DNA of 9,791 nt, taken from positions 1-9,791 of the forward strand of contig JAJDBA010000185.1 in NCBI GenBank assembly GCA_029261675.1. Reading direction: 5' to 3'. Positions 1-6,774 of this stretch are shown one piece after another. This DNA comes from Nitrospinaceae bacterium. Lineage in GTDB: Bacteria; Nitrospinota; Nitrospinia; Nitrospinales; VA-1. The position numbers and the translations under genes were made by a program. Each line of letters starts with the position of its first letter. Position 1 is the first letter of the stretch. The notes beneath the pieces were generated by a model that was given only the letters and a program-made list of their open reading frames with translations, ran no database searches and was not told the DNA's origin.

Positions 1-74
1 CCAGCTCTTGAAACAATTGAACCAAAAGTGGAAATACTAACTTAAGAAGTGGTACAACTAATTGGGGCAGGTCA
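1..74 (-). repeat. Direct repeat copy A, IS3-like element end (cut by window edge)
   Basis: This is the first of two 74-bp direct copies; the other is at 128-201, offset 127 bp, with only two mismatches (positions 5 and 8 of the repeat). Read on the minus strand from 74, it begins TGACCTGCCCCAATTAG and then has CCACTTCT. That resembles an IS3-family terminal inverted repeat, and it shares the CCACTTCT block and the TG start with the IS3 remnant whose end is at 6542. The copy touches the window edge, so it may extend further left. Identity as an element end is inferred from this similarity; the repeat itself is directly visible. Confidence 0.75.
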
Positions 75-127
75 GCAGGCCAGAATACAATCAGTTTAGA
101 CCACATAGTTCACTGAAGTATCTGCCT

Positions 128-201
128 CCAGTTCCTGAAACAATTGAACCAAAAGTGGAAATACTAACTTAAGAAGTGGTACAACTAATTGGGGCAGGTC
201 A
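128..201 (-). repeat. Direct repeat copy B, IS3-like element end
   Basis: This is the second copy of the 74-bp repeat, in the same orientation as copy A. The 53 bp between the copies (75-127) show no feature I recognise. The right edge at 201 is sharp: beyond it the sequence changes to what looks like the 3' end of a broken gene. Read on the minus strand the terminus is TG followed by a C-rich stretch, with the element interior pointing left. Two ends in the same direction so close together suggest either a 127-bp tandem unit or two nested or partly deleted insertions. Confidence 0.75.
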
Positions 202-317
202 CTCGCCAATGCTATCCTGATTACTATTATCTATTAGCAGAGAATAAAGTTTTAGAGGGATATCCAATTATATATTCAAATCAATCGTTGACACTTTACG
301 ATATATCTACCGATTAA
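202..317 (+). pseudogene. 3' remnant of an unidentified gene truncated at the repeat
   Basis: The frame is open from just inside the repeat edge to a TAA at 315-317 and encodes about 37 residues, including YYYLLAENKVLEGYPIIYS and a tail reading LTLYDISTD. The composition is protein-like. It recalls the extreme C-terminus of some PMT/ArnT-like membrane glycosyltransferases, which often end in an E-x-x-x-LYD/IYR-type strand, but that is only a resemblance. There is no start codon or upstream coding sequence: the frame hits a stop (186-188) inside the repeat. The likely reading is a gene cut off by the insertion to its left. Family unknown. Confidence 0.45.
288..317 (+). promoter_or_regulatory. 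Weak candidate promoter upstream of the sugar operon
   Basis: A perfect TTGACA at 288-293 is followed 18 bp later by GATTAA (312-317), only three of six matches to a -10 box. It lies about 100 bp upstream of the first gene and inside the tail of the gene remnant. A separate perfect TATAAT at 398-403 has no matching -35 box. It would place a transcript start around 410, almost on the ATG at 413. Neither can be called firmly from sequence. Confidence 0.25.
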
Positions 318-412
318 TCAGACTTAGAAAAATAGTTTTTCTTTTCAACCTTTTCCTTTTTTTAATATCATGGCATCCCATGCTGACGTTATTCCCTTAT
401 AATTGAAAGACA

Positions 413-2329
413 ATGCATTCAACATCACTGATAAAAAACCATTGGGCCATCATTCTCTGTGGGGGTCGAGGTAGCCGCTTGGGTTCTGTTTCAGAATCGT
501 TGCCAAAATCTCTGATTATGATCCACGATAAACCCCTACTTTGGTACACCGTGTTGATCCTTTATAAAAATGGATTCCGGAAGTTCATTTTCCCGCTCGG
601 ATACAAGGGAGAAATGATCGAAAGTTTTATTACCAAAGAGTTTGGTGAGCGCGATTTTGAAATCCGATTGGTTGACACTGGTTTAGAGACACCTATAGCC
701 AATCGTTTACATAAAGTATCTAAATTGATCCCGGAAGAAGATGATTTTTTTTTATTGAACGGGGATACATTTTTTGATTTCAATATTTCTGAAATGTATC
801 AAATACATAAGCGAAAACATGCACTTTTAACACTTTCCTCCGTGGAAATCATTTCTCCATATGGTATCCTCGTTGAAGAAGATGGGGTGATTACAGATTT
901 TACACGCAACGAAAAAATATCTCATTTTTCGCTAAATGACAAACAGGACAAAAGAGGGTATGTTAATTCTGGGTTTTCATGGATTAACAAGGATGCCTTA
1001 AATTTGGTCGACTTGGAGGCTTGCGAAAACTTTGAGCAGGAACTTTATTTAAAAGTGATCAAGATGGGAAAAGCTTGTCACTATAAAATAGATGGAAACT
1101 GGTTCGCAATCGACACACAAAAAGATCTAAATTTTATAAACCTGAAGGAAGGGAGTAAACGCGAAGTGGGAGAACAAGCGCAACAAGCTAAGAAAAACTT
1201 AACCACACGCTACAGCTATCAAACTCGATATTACAGCGATGTTAACAAGCTTAAAGAAAGCATTTTAAACAAAACGATAATTCCTCACCAAGTAGAAATC
1301 CAACCTGGTCCTTTAGGAGGAGAGATTTGCTGGTTAAAATGCCCTTATTGTTATGGACTGTCTTCCGAGGACAATGGTGAGCGTTTAAGTCCAGAGAGAT
1401 ATGTTGAGATATTAAGACAAATTGCTGAGGGAGGCGTTAAAAAAGCCATTTACGCTGGTTATGCTACAGATCCTCTATTTTATGAGCATATCGAAGATTT
1501 AGTTCAAGTATCTCTTGATTACTATCAAATAGCAGGGTTTCATACGAAGGCTATAACTGTTTCTGACCGTCTTGTGGGACAATTAACAAACCCCTCAATT
1601 GTTCCTCTTAGTTATTTTAGCATTAGTGTAGATGCGGGGACCAATGAGGTTTACAACAAAGTCCATGGCATCCCAAATAGTAAGGCCAAGCTTTATGATG
1701 GTGTATGCAAAAATATCAGCCGAATTTCACAAGCTCGAGCAAACACCGGAGCACCCTTGGATATCAGTGCAACCTACCTGATCAATCCATTAAATCACGA
1801 AAAAGAAGAAATTTTAAAAGCTATCCATGACCTCCGAAATGCAGGTGTAGATTTGATCCGATTTACCTTTCCCCAAGTTCCCAGGGGATACACCGTACAA
1901 AATGACGAGCAAAATATTCCAGATCGAGATAAGGTCAAGGAGTACATGAAAAACCTCAGACCCGTCATTGAAGCTGAAAGTACCAGCCAATGTGAAGTTA
2001 TTATATTAGATCTTGATTCAATGCACGAAATTCAGGAACCGCGCACGTTACCTTGTTTTGCTCGATATATTTTCCCCTGCATTGGGTTTGACGGCTGGCT
2101 GTCACATTGTTCAGAGTCAGCAGCACCCCACTTTCGCGCCTTGGCTTTGGGCGATCTAAATAAGAGAGATTTTTGGGATGTCTTTTACGATTATGATGCA
2201 GATAACTTTGGAAACCAGATGGATAAATCCTGCCAGCAAATGAATACTCTCGGTTGCAAATGCGACAGAAAAGAACATGTTGTAAACTCTCGAATTAAGG
2301 ATAGCGGAATATTCAATGGCATCATCTGA
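413..2329 (+). CDS. Bifunctional sugar nucleotidyltransferase-radical SAM fusion protein
   Basis: Residues 10-240 form a GT-A-fold nucleotidyltransferase. The signature LCGGRGSRLG is at 15-24, PKSL at 31-34, GYKGEMI at 63-69, the metal-binding NGDTFFD at 116-122, NSGF at 185-188 and a late aspartate in AIDTQKDL (232-239). The pattern is closest to HddC-like D-glycero-D-manno-heptose-1-phosphate guanylyltransferases, so it should make an NDP-sugar from a sugar-1-phosphate. After a polar linker, residues 290-638 are a radical SAM domain with C306-x3-C310-x2-C313. Six later cysteines (548, 556, 566, 607, 615, 617) could bind an auxiliary SPASM/twitch-like Fe-S cluster. The ATG at 413 is the earliest possible start, since an in-frame TGA lies at 404-406; no clear ribosome site is seen. 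It overlaps the next gene by 14 bp. The fusion suggests the radical SAM domain acts on the activated sugar; that is inference. Confidence 0.88.
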   Translation: MHSTSLIKNHWAIILCGGRGSRLGSVSESLPKSLIMIHDKPLLWYTVLILYKNGFRKFIFPLGYKGEMIESFITKEFGERDFEIRLVDTGLETPIANRLHKVSKLIPEEDDFFLLNGDTFFDFNISEMYQIHKRKHALLTLSSVEIISPYGILVEEDGVITDFTRNEKISHFSLNDKQDKRGYVNSGFSWINKDALNLVDLEACENFEQELYLKVIKMGKACHYKIDGNWFAIDTQKDLNFINLKEGSKREVGEQAQQAKKNLTTRYSYQTRYYSDVNKLKESILNKTIIPHQVEIQPGPLGGEICWLKCPYCYGLSSEDNGERLSPERYVEILRQIAEGGVKKAIYAGYATDPLFYEHIEDLVQVSLDYYQIAGFHTKAITVSDRLVGQLTNPSIVPLSYFSISVDAGTNEVYNKVHGIPNSKAKLYDGVCKNISRISQARANTGAPLDISATYLINPLNHEKEEILKAIHDLRNAGVDLIRFTFPQVPRGYTVQNDEQNIPDRDKVKEYMKNLRPVIEAESTSQCEVIILDLDSMHEIQEPRTLPCFARYIFPCIGFDGWLSHCSESAAPHFRALALGDLNKRDFWDVFYDYDADNFGNQMDKSCQQMNTLGCKCDRKEHVVNSRIKDSGIFNGII

Positions 2330-3245
2330 TTCAAACCTCCGCATCGCTATTTTAGGAGCAAGCGGAATAGGTGAGGTTCATGCCCGTATCATGCATTCTT
2401 TAGGTGTTGAGGTTGCAGGGATATTAGGCTCAACAAATTCTTCTGCGGAATTGACAGCGGAACAGTTGAAAAGCAAATATGGTTTCAGGCCTGCCCCATA
2501 TTCTGATCTTGAGGCTCTCTTGGTCAATGAAAAACCAGAAGCCATTTCCATTTGTACTCCACCGGAGCATCACTTTTTACAACTAAAAAGCGCATTTGAA
2601 AGAAATCTTCCTGTTTTTTGTGAAAAGCCTCTACTTTGGAAAGAAAACATTACAAGCACCAAGTTGTTGTCGCAATTAGATGAACTTAAAAACTATCCAG
2701 AAGCCAGCATACTAGTAAATACCAGCAATAGCACTTTTCTGGATAGCATTAAGGACAAAATAAATCAAACAACACCCTGCAAAAGTTTTTATTTTAAGTT
2801 TCACACTCAAGGCTCATATCAGAAAAGGGAGATAGCCGTAGACCTATTACCTCATGGATTGTCTTTTTTGATAAAATTATTAGGGCCATGCGAAATTTCC
2901 TCTTTGAATGAGGAATATAATATTCACAATTACAAATGCCAATTCACATATGGCATCTGTAAAGTCATTTTTGATTTCCAGGAAAACCCCATAGGAGAAA
3001 AGGTGCTCTCATTTGCAATTAACGGACATAGTTTTTCTCGAATTCAACAAGGACAAGGACCATCTTATAGCGTTTTTCTTAAGGATCATTTGGATGGGGA
3101 AAAAATTAAAGTGGAAGATCCATTTCAGGTATACATTTCCAAGTTTATTGATAATTGTAAAAATTTAAAAACTCAGGATAAGGATGAATTTGATAATGCC
3201 GTGCTAAATTTAAAACTAATGGCAGAAATCATATTGAAAAAATAA
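2316..3245 (+). CDS. Gfo/Idh/MocA-family NAD(P)-dependent oxidoreductase
   Basis: The 309-residue protein opens with a Rossmann fold: RIAILGASGIGEVHA (residues 9-23) binds the dinucleotide. It is followed by SICTPPEHH (78-86), the family hallmark EKP (103-105), and DLLPHG (176-181), which holds the histidine expected at the active site. Length is slightly short of the usual 330-390 residues, with a reduced C-terminal sheet domain. Members oxidise or reduce sugars, often at C3 of NDP-sugars, in the cytoplasm. The ATG overlaps the end of the upstream fusion gene by 14 bp, and the stop lies 1 bp before the next start, so translation is probably coupled. The closest purine-rich site, AAGGA at 2297-2301, is rather distant (14 bp). 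The family is confident; the substrate is unknown, and a role on the product of the fusion protein is inferred from position. Confidence 0.87.
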   Translation: MASSDSNLRIAILGASGIGEVHARIMHSLGVEVAGILGSTNSSAELTAEQLKSKYGFRPAPYSDLEALLVNEKPEAISICTPPEHHFLQLKSAFERNLPVFCEKPLLWKENITSTKLLSQLDELKNYPEASILVNTSNSTFLDSIKDKINQTTPCKSFYFKFHTQGSYQKREIAVDLLPHGLSFLIKLLGPCEISSLNEEYNIHNYKCQFTYGICKVIFDFQENPIGEKVLSFAINGHSFSRIQQGQGPSYSVFLKDHLDGEKIKVEDPFQVYISKFIDNCKNLKTQDKDEFDNAVLNLKLMAEIILKK

Positions 3246-3246
3246 C

Positions 3247-4254
3247 ATGGTTGATAACCCGATCTTCGATTATAGTTTTGTAATTCCAGCATTTAATGAA
3301 GGGGAAAATCTTGCTTCGTTGATTGAAAGAGTTAAAAAAGTAATGTCCCTGGAAAACAGAACTTATGAATTGATCATTATCGACAACGGTAGTTTTGATT
3401 CAACACCAAAAGTCTTAGACCAACTTCTCCAGGAAAACGACATGCTTGTAGTATTGACTATGAGTAGAAATTTTGGGTATGAGGGAGCCATTGGAGCTGG
3501 CTTCGAATATGTTAGAGGCAAAAAAATAATCGTTATGGATGGGGACCAGCAGGACCCCCCGGAAGCCCTCCCCGAATTCATTAAAAAATCCGAGGAAGGT
3601 TATGAAATTGTATATGGCATTAGAAAAACCAGAACCGAGAATTGGTTCATCTCAATATTAATAAAAGCCTTCTACAGAATCATAAAAAAAATCGTTGCCT
3701 TTGACATGCCAAAAGATGCAGGGAATTTCGGAATCGTCACCCGGAATGTTGTCGACATTATTAACGACATGCCTGAACGGAATAAGTTCATGAGAGGTCT
3801 CAGGGCCTGGACAGGTTTTACATCCGTAGGGATAGTTTATAAGCGAAATCACCGAGTTCAAGGCAAATCTAAATTTCCTTTCACAGCATATGTCAATCAT
3901 GCAATAAACGGTATTACCTCCTTCACAACAGTTCCTCTCAGAATGTTAACCTATCTCGGAGCAGGAGGAATTTGTATTAGTTTATTATTTGGATTTTTTA
4001 TTTTCATCCAAAAAATAACTGTTATTTTGGGACTCAAATTAGTAGGCTATAGTATTGCTGATGGAACAACAACTATCACATTACTGGTTCTTTCTGTATT
4101 GAGCATCAACTTGTTGGCGTTTGGAATTTTAGGAGAGTACATTGGTAGAATATTTGAAGAGGTAAAACAAAGACCCAACTATCTTTTAAGAAATATTCGG
4201 TACGGATCACACCCTGGAAAAGTATTCTCAAGTTCCGAAGTGAAAAACAATTAA
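3247..4254 (+). CDS. Family 2 glycosyltransferase, GtrB/ArnC/CsbB-like, polyprenyl-phosphate type
   Basis: This is a 335-residue GT2 enzyme of the dolichol-phosphate mannosyltransferase-like group. The GT-A domain starts with FVIPAFNEGENL (11-22). It contains IDNGSFDST (45-53), RNFGYEGA (74-81), the nucleotide and metal site MDGDQQDPPE (97-106), and RVQGKSKF (203-210). Two membrane helices follow at about 232-257 and 274-296, then the typical GEYIGRIFEEVKQRPNYL tail (296-313). Known relatives transfer a sugar from a nucleotide to undecaprenyl phosphate on the cytoplasmic face. Odd points are N47 where an aspartate (DDGS) is usual, and G99/Q101 where A and L are common. It starts 1 bp after the preceding stop, ending the three-gene operon. 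The sugar is unknown. Confidence 0.9.
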   Translation: MVDNPIFDYSFVIPAFNEGENLASLIERVKKVMSLENRTYELIIIDNGSFDSTPKVLDQLLQENDMLVVLTMSRNFGYEGAIGAGFEYVRGKKIIVMDGDQQDPPEALPEFIKKSEEGYEIVYGIRKTRTENWFISILIKAFYRIIKKIVAFDMPKDAGNFGIVTRNVVDIINDMPERNKFMRGLRAWTGFTSVGIVYKRNHRVQGKSKFPFTAYVNHAINGITSFTTVPLRMLTYLGAGGICISLLFGFFIFIQKITVILGLKLVGYSIADGTTTITLLVLSVLSINLLAFGILGEYIGRIFEEVKQRPNYLLRNIRYGSHPGKVFSSSEVKNN

Positions 4255-4473
4255 GCCACTCCTCACCATATCCGATAAAGAAACCTTTTCATTCTTTTCT
4301 CTTGCCTCAGCAAAGCGCTTTAGCAATCTTGACCCTCTCTACCTAGAACCATACCTTCTTTAATTAACACGAGTAAAGGTTGACTCTAATGATAGCCTCT
4401 TATAATATTTTATAGATTATGATTAAAAATCATTAAACCGACTTTCACCAACCCAACTTTAGAGTTGTATATA
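4255..4473 (+). promoter_or_regulatory. Intergenic region with candidate promoter and palindrome
   Basis: No gene is seen in this 219-bp gap. A candidate promoter has TTGACT at 4380-4385 and a perfect TATAAT at 4401-4406, but the spacing is short (15 bp). Using TAATAT at 4403-4408 gives 17 bp with four of six matches. Between it and the next start, ATGATT-AAA-AATCAT (4419-4433) is a perfect 6-bp inverted repeat that could be an operator or a weak AU hairpin. No convincing terminator follows the preceding gene; AAAGCGCTTT (4312-4321) is a palindrome without loop or T-run. The layout suggests the downstream gene has its own promoter. Confidence 0.45.
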
Positions 4474-6012
4474 ATGAAACAAAAAAAAATCCCGATCACT
4501 TTTGTTCGAGGGCCCATTATTTCTAAAGTGGGTGCCATAAATAATGAATCCACGCCTGCTATTGGATTCGCCTATTTGTCAGGGTATTTAAGAAAGTTTG
4601 ATTATGAGCCTGAAATAGTTGACGCAATTGGGGAGGGATTAAATAAAGTTTGGCCATTAAAAAAGTACCCAGGGTTTCAAGCTCAAGGGTTGAAATTCGA
4701 AGAAATAATCTCTCGGATACCAAAAGACTCAAAGATTATAGGGTTTTCCCTTATGTTTTCCGGAGAATGGCCTATAGGCAGAGATCTTATACAAGAAGTT
4801 AGAAAACATTTTCCAAATGCATTGCTGGTCGGTGGTGGTGAACATATAACCAGCCTAATCGAATACAGTCTTAACGATTGCCCTGCCCTTGATGTCTGTG
4901 TGAGAGGAGAAGGGGAAAGCACTTTCCTAGAGCTGGTTAGAGCTTACGAAAAAACCGGTAACTTTAAAGGGGTTAACGGAATAGCCTATCTTGATAAAGA
5001 TAATGTTTTTAAACAGGATGATGCTCTCCCTCCGCGCATAAGGGAAGTTGATGAAATTGGGTGGCCTTACTGGCCTGATGGATATCTAGAAAAATTCTGG
5101 GAAACAGGGAAATCATTTGGTGTGGCCACAGAAAGAGACATGCCCTTTATGGTTTCGAGAGGATGTCCGTACCAATGCACCTTCTGCTCAAGCCCTGCCA
5201 TGTGGACGACTCGCTATATCTTAAGGGATGTGAACGATGCCATTGAAGAGGCTAAAAATTATATTAATCGCTTTGGGATCACCAGCCTACAATTTTATGA
5301 TTTAACTGCAATTACCAAAAAGAAATGGATTGTAGAGTTTTGCGAAAAACTTTTAGAGGAAGGAATTAATTTAAACTGGTCTCTTCCAAGTGGAACTCGC
5401 AGTGAAGCTCTTGATCGCGAGTCCTTAAAACTGTTAAAACAAACCGGCTGCAATTATCTCGTTTATGCACCTGAAAGTGCCTCTTTACGAACTTTGAAAA
5501 ACATTAAAAAGAAAATAAAGCTAGACCAACTTACGGAATCCGTTTTGGAAGCTAAACGACAGAACCTAACGGTTCGGATCAATTTGATAATTGGCTTCCC
5601 AGAAGAAACATGGGGCGATATCTTTCAAACCATGTTTTATGGCTTGAAAATGTCCGCCCGTGGAATAGACGAAGCTCCTCTTTATATTTTTTCACCATAT
5701 CCTGGCACTGAAATTTTCAAAAAATTACAAGATGAAATAAAAATAGATATCGATGATGATTATTTTTTGGCGCTAAGCTCCCTTAACAGTTCATTCCTTT
5801 CTTCTAACATTGTTTGCTTTAATCCTAAAATCAACGCTCGAATATTAGGATTATTAAGGTCGTTTTTTATGATAGCCAATTATGCTGTAAGTTACCTTTT
5901 CTTCCCTGGAAGAATTTTTCGTTCTTTAAAGAATATTTTTTCTGGCCATGAAGCTGTGACTGTTTTGGAGCACAGGCTTAAGGATTTAATTAAAAGAAAA
6001 AAAGCAGCTTAA
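4474..6012 (+). CDS. B12-binding-type radical SAM protein
   Basis: The 512-residue protein has the two-domain layout of cobalamin-binding radical SAM enzymes. Residues about 5-165 form the Rossmann-like domain, with PAIGFAYLSGYLRK near the start, VGGGEH (119-124) and the VRGEGEST block (143-150). The canonical DxHxxG cobalamin ligand is not evident, so B12 use is uncertain. The radical SAM motif SRGCPYQCTFC carries cysteines 231, 235 and 238. APES (332-335), GFPEET (374-379) and PYPGTE (408-413) are typical later blocks. A hydrophobic stretch near 457-477 may attach it to the membrane. The ATG at 4474 is preferred over an in-frame TTG at 4465, because AGAG (4461-4464) sits 9 bp before the ATG but touches the TTG. 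Relatives catalyse methylations or rearrangements in lipid, hopanoid, cofactor and glycan pathways; the reaction here is unknown. Confidence 0.85.
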   Translation: MKQKKIPITFVRGPIISKVGAINNESTPAIGFAYLSGYLRKFDYEPEIVDAIGEGLNKVWPLKKYPGFQAQGLKFEEIISRIPKDSKIIGFSLMFSGEWPIGRDLIQEVRKHFPNALLVGGGEHITSLIEYSLNDCPALDVCVRGEGESTFLELVRAYEKTGNFKGVNGIAYLDKDNVFKQDDALPPRIREVDEIGWPYWPDGYLEKFWETGKSFGVATERDMPFMVSRGCPYQCTFCSSPAMWTTRYILRDVNDAIEEAKNYINRFGITSLQFYDLTAITKKKWIVEFCEKLLEEGINLNWSLPSGTRSEALDRESLKLLKQTGCNYLVYAPESASLRTLKNIKKKIKLDQLTESVLEAKRQNLTVRINLIIGFPEETWGDIFQTMFYGLKMSARGIDEAPLYIFSPYPGTEIFKKLQDEIKIDIDDDYFLALSSLNSSFLSSNIVCFNPKINARILGLLRSFFMIANYAVSYLFFPGRIFRSLKNIFSGHEAVTVLEHRLKDLIKRKKAA

Positions 6013-6088
6013 GCCTGATTCGAGTAATAAAATTCTTTGATAGAAGAACGAAAAAGGTTAGCCAAAGTAAGAGACTGGGTATTTGCAG

Positions 6089-6262
6089 GAGGAACGATCC
6101 ATTCTATCTGATGAGTTTCTTGCTGAGAAACAGGGGATGGGAAAAAAGAACCTTGCGCTTGAAGCTTTAAAGAAACTGATCAATGGAGAAGCTAAATCAA
6201 AGTTGAGTTCGCGTGTTGTTAAAACCAAAGTGACCAGACGCCACTATTTATACCAGATTTAG
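6089..6262 (+). pseudogene. hsdR: 3' remnant of type I restriction enzyme R subunit
   Basis: An open stretch after a TAA at 6068-6070 encodes ILSDEFLAEKQGMGKKN, then LALEALKKLINGEAKSK, and ends at TAG 6260-6262. The D-E-F-L-A-E ... KNLALE-LKKL-N-E order matches the C-terminal region (DUF3387 type) of HsdR subunits as I recall them, where it is followed by an NVVQARSF-like segment. Here that downstream part has degraded to SSRVVKTKV and an early stop. The rest of hsdR, and any hsdM or hsdS, are absent. Only about 50 codons are recognisable, so this is a scar, not a gene. It joins the IS3 remnant directly on its right. Identification rests on recalled family sequence. Confidence 0.6.
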
Positions 6263-6264
6263 AA

Positions 6265-6542
6265 TTCAGTTTTCATAATTCGTAATTGTGTTTGGAATCT
6301 GTATTGTTTCTGGTCCTGGCGGTCAATAGCATCATATTTTTATTTCCAGTTGTAGTACATTGCATCCGATATTCCGTATTCTTGGCATACATCCTTGACC
6401 ATTCTTCCGCCTTCAACCTCATGCAGCACTTTAATAATCTGACTTTCTGTATAACGGGTCTTCTTCATTATTATTCTCCTTTTTTCGTGTTATCCAGGAA
6501 AATTTCTAATTAGAAGTGGCACTATTTTACGGGAGGATTACA
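6265..6542 (-). mobile_element. Truncated IS3-family insertion sequence (left end and orfA only)
   Basis: On the minus strand the element starts at 6542 with TGTAATCCTCCCGTAAAA, a plausible IS3-family end that shares the TG start and a CCACTTCT block (6512-6519 in complement) with the repeats at 1-74 and 128-201. The broken orfA follows. There is no orfB and no right end: coding similarity fades after the premature stop and the sequence runs into the hsdR remnant near 6262. A deletion removed most of the element. It cannot transpose by itself. Confidence 0.65.
6340..6468 (-). pseudogene. IS3-family OrfA remnant (helix-turn-helix)
   Basis: The ATG at 6468 has an AGGAG ribosome site at 6480-6476 and opens MKKTRYTESQIIKVLHEVEG, then GRMVKDVCQEYGISDAMYYN and WK. 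This is the helix-turn-helix start of IS3-family OrfA proteins of the IS2/IS407-like type, which usually run to about 90 residues and continue KSKYGGM. Here residue 43 is a TAA, apparently one base change from a serine codon. The next codons (KYDAID) still echo the ancestral frame for a short way. With no leucine zipper and no OrfB it is non-functional. The plus-strand open frame over the same bases (6286-6513) is a shadow of it. Confidence 0.75.
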
Positions 6543-6774
6543 TAACCAAAGCGACCGAAGAAAGATTGTGGCAACCCTCTGAATAGGGAAAAGTACGTTT
6601 AAAAAAGTCCAAGGATTGAAAGTTTCCTCTCAAAAAGATTGTCATGCAAAGGAGGATTGACAAATGTTATAAATTGGGTTGAGCCTAGACAAAGTTTTGG
6701 GTACAAAAAAACGGTTTACTCAATCAAGGGTAAATTTCAAAGAATTTTAATCTTCATATAGAAACCCCCGATTT
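6543..6774. other. Intergenic stretch with no recognised gene
   Basis: Between the IS3 end and the membrane-protein gene, neither strand shows a convincing coding frame. A TTGACA at 6657-6662 has no good -10 box at normal spacing. A TTGTCA/TGACAA pair (6639-6644 and 6658-6663) is a short inverted repeat. No ribosome site precedes the ATG at 6775. The promoter of the downstream gene is not identified. Confidence 0.4.

Noticed and set aside
1..201. CRISPR array
   Set aside because: Only two copies of a 74-bp unit with one 53-bp interval are present; the length and spacing do not fit CRISPR, and the unit looks like an IS3 end.
562..783. Minus-strand open frames inside the large genes (also 2156-2344, 3363-3581, 3658-3900, 4683-4922, 7297-7482, 7479-7712, 8854-9075)
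   Set aside because: All lie opposite well-supported coding frames, lack recognisable domains, and are expected by chance.
4312..4321. AAAGCGCTTT palindrome as a terminator
   Set aside because: There is no loop and no T-run, so it cannot form a normal intrinsic terminator.
4465..4473. TTG at 4465 as start of the B12-type radical SAM gene
   Set aside because: The only purine-rich site (4461-4464) touches the TTG but is well placed for the ATG at 4474.
6286..6513. Small plus-strand membrane protein of 75 residues
   Set aside because: It lies antisense to the recognisable IS3 OrfA remnant; its hydrophobic look comes from the complement of lysine- and glutamate-rich codons.
6639..6663. TTGTCA/TGACAA inverted repeat and TTGACA as promoter of the 6775 gene
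   Set aside because: No -10 box at normal spacing, and the arms are too short to claim an operator.
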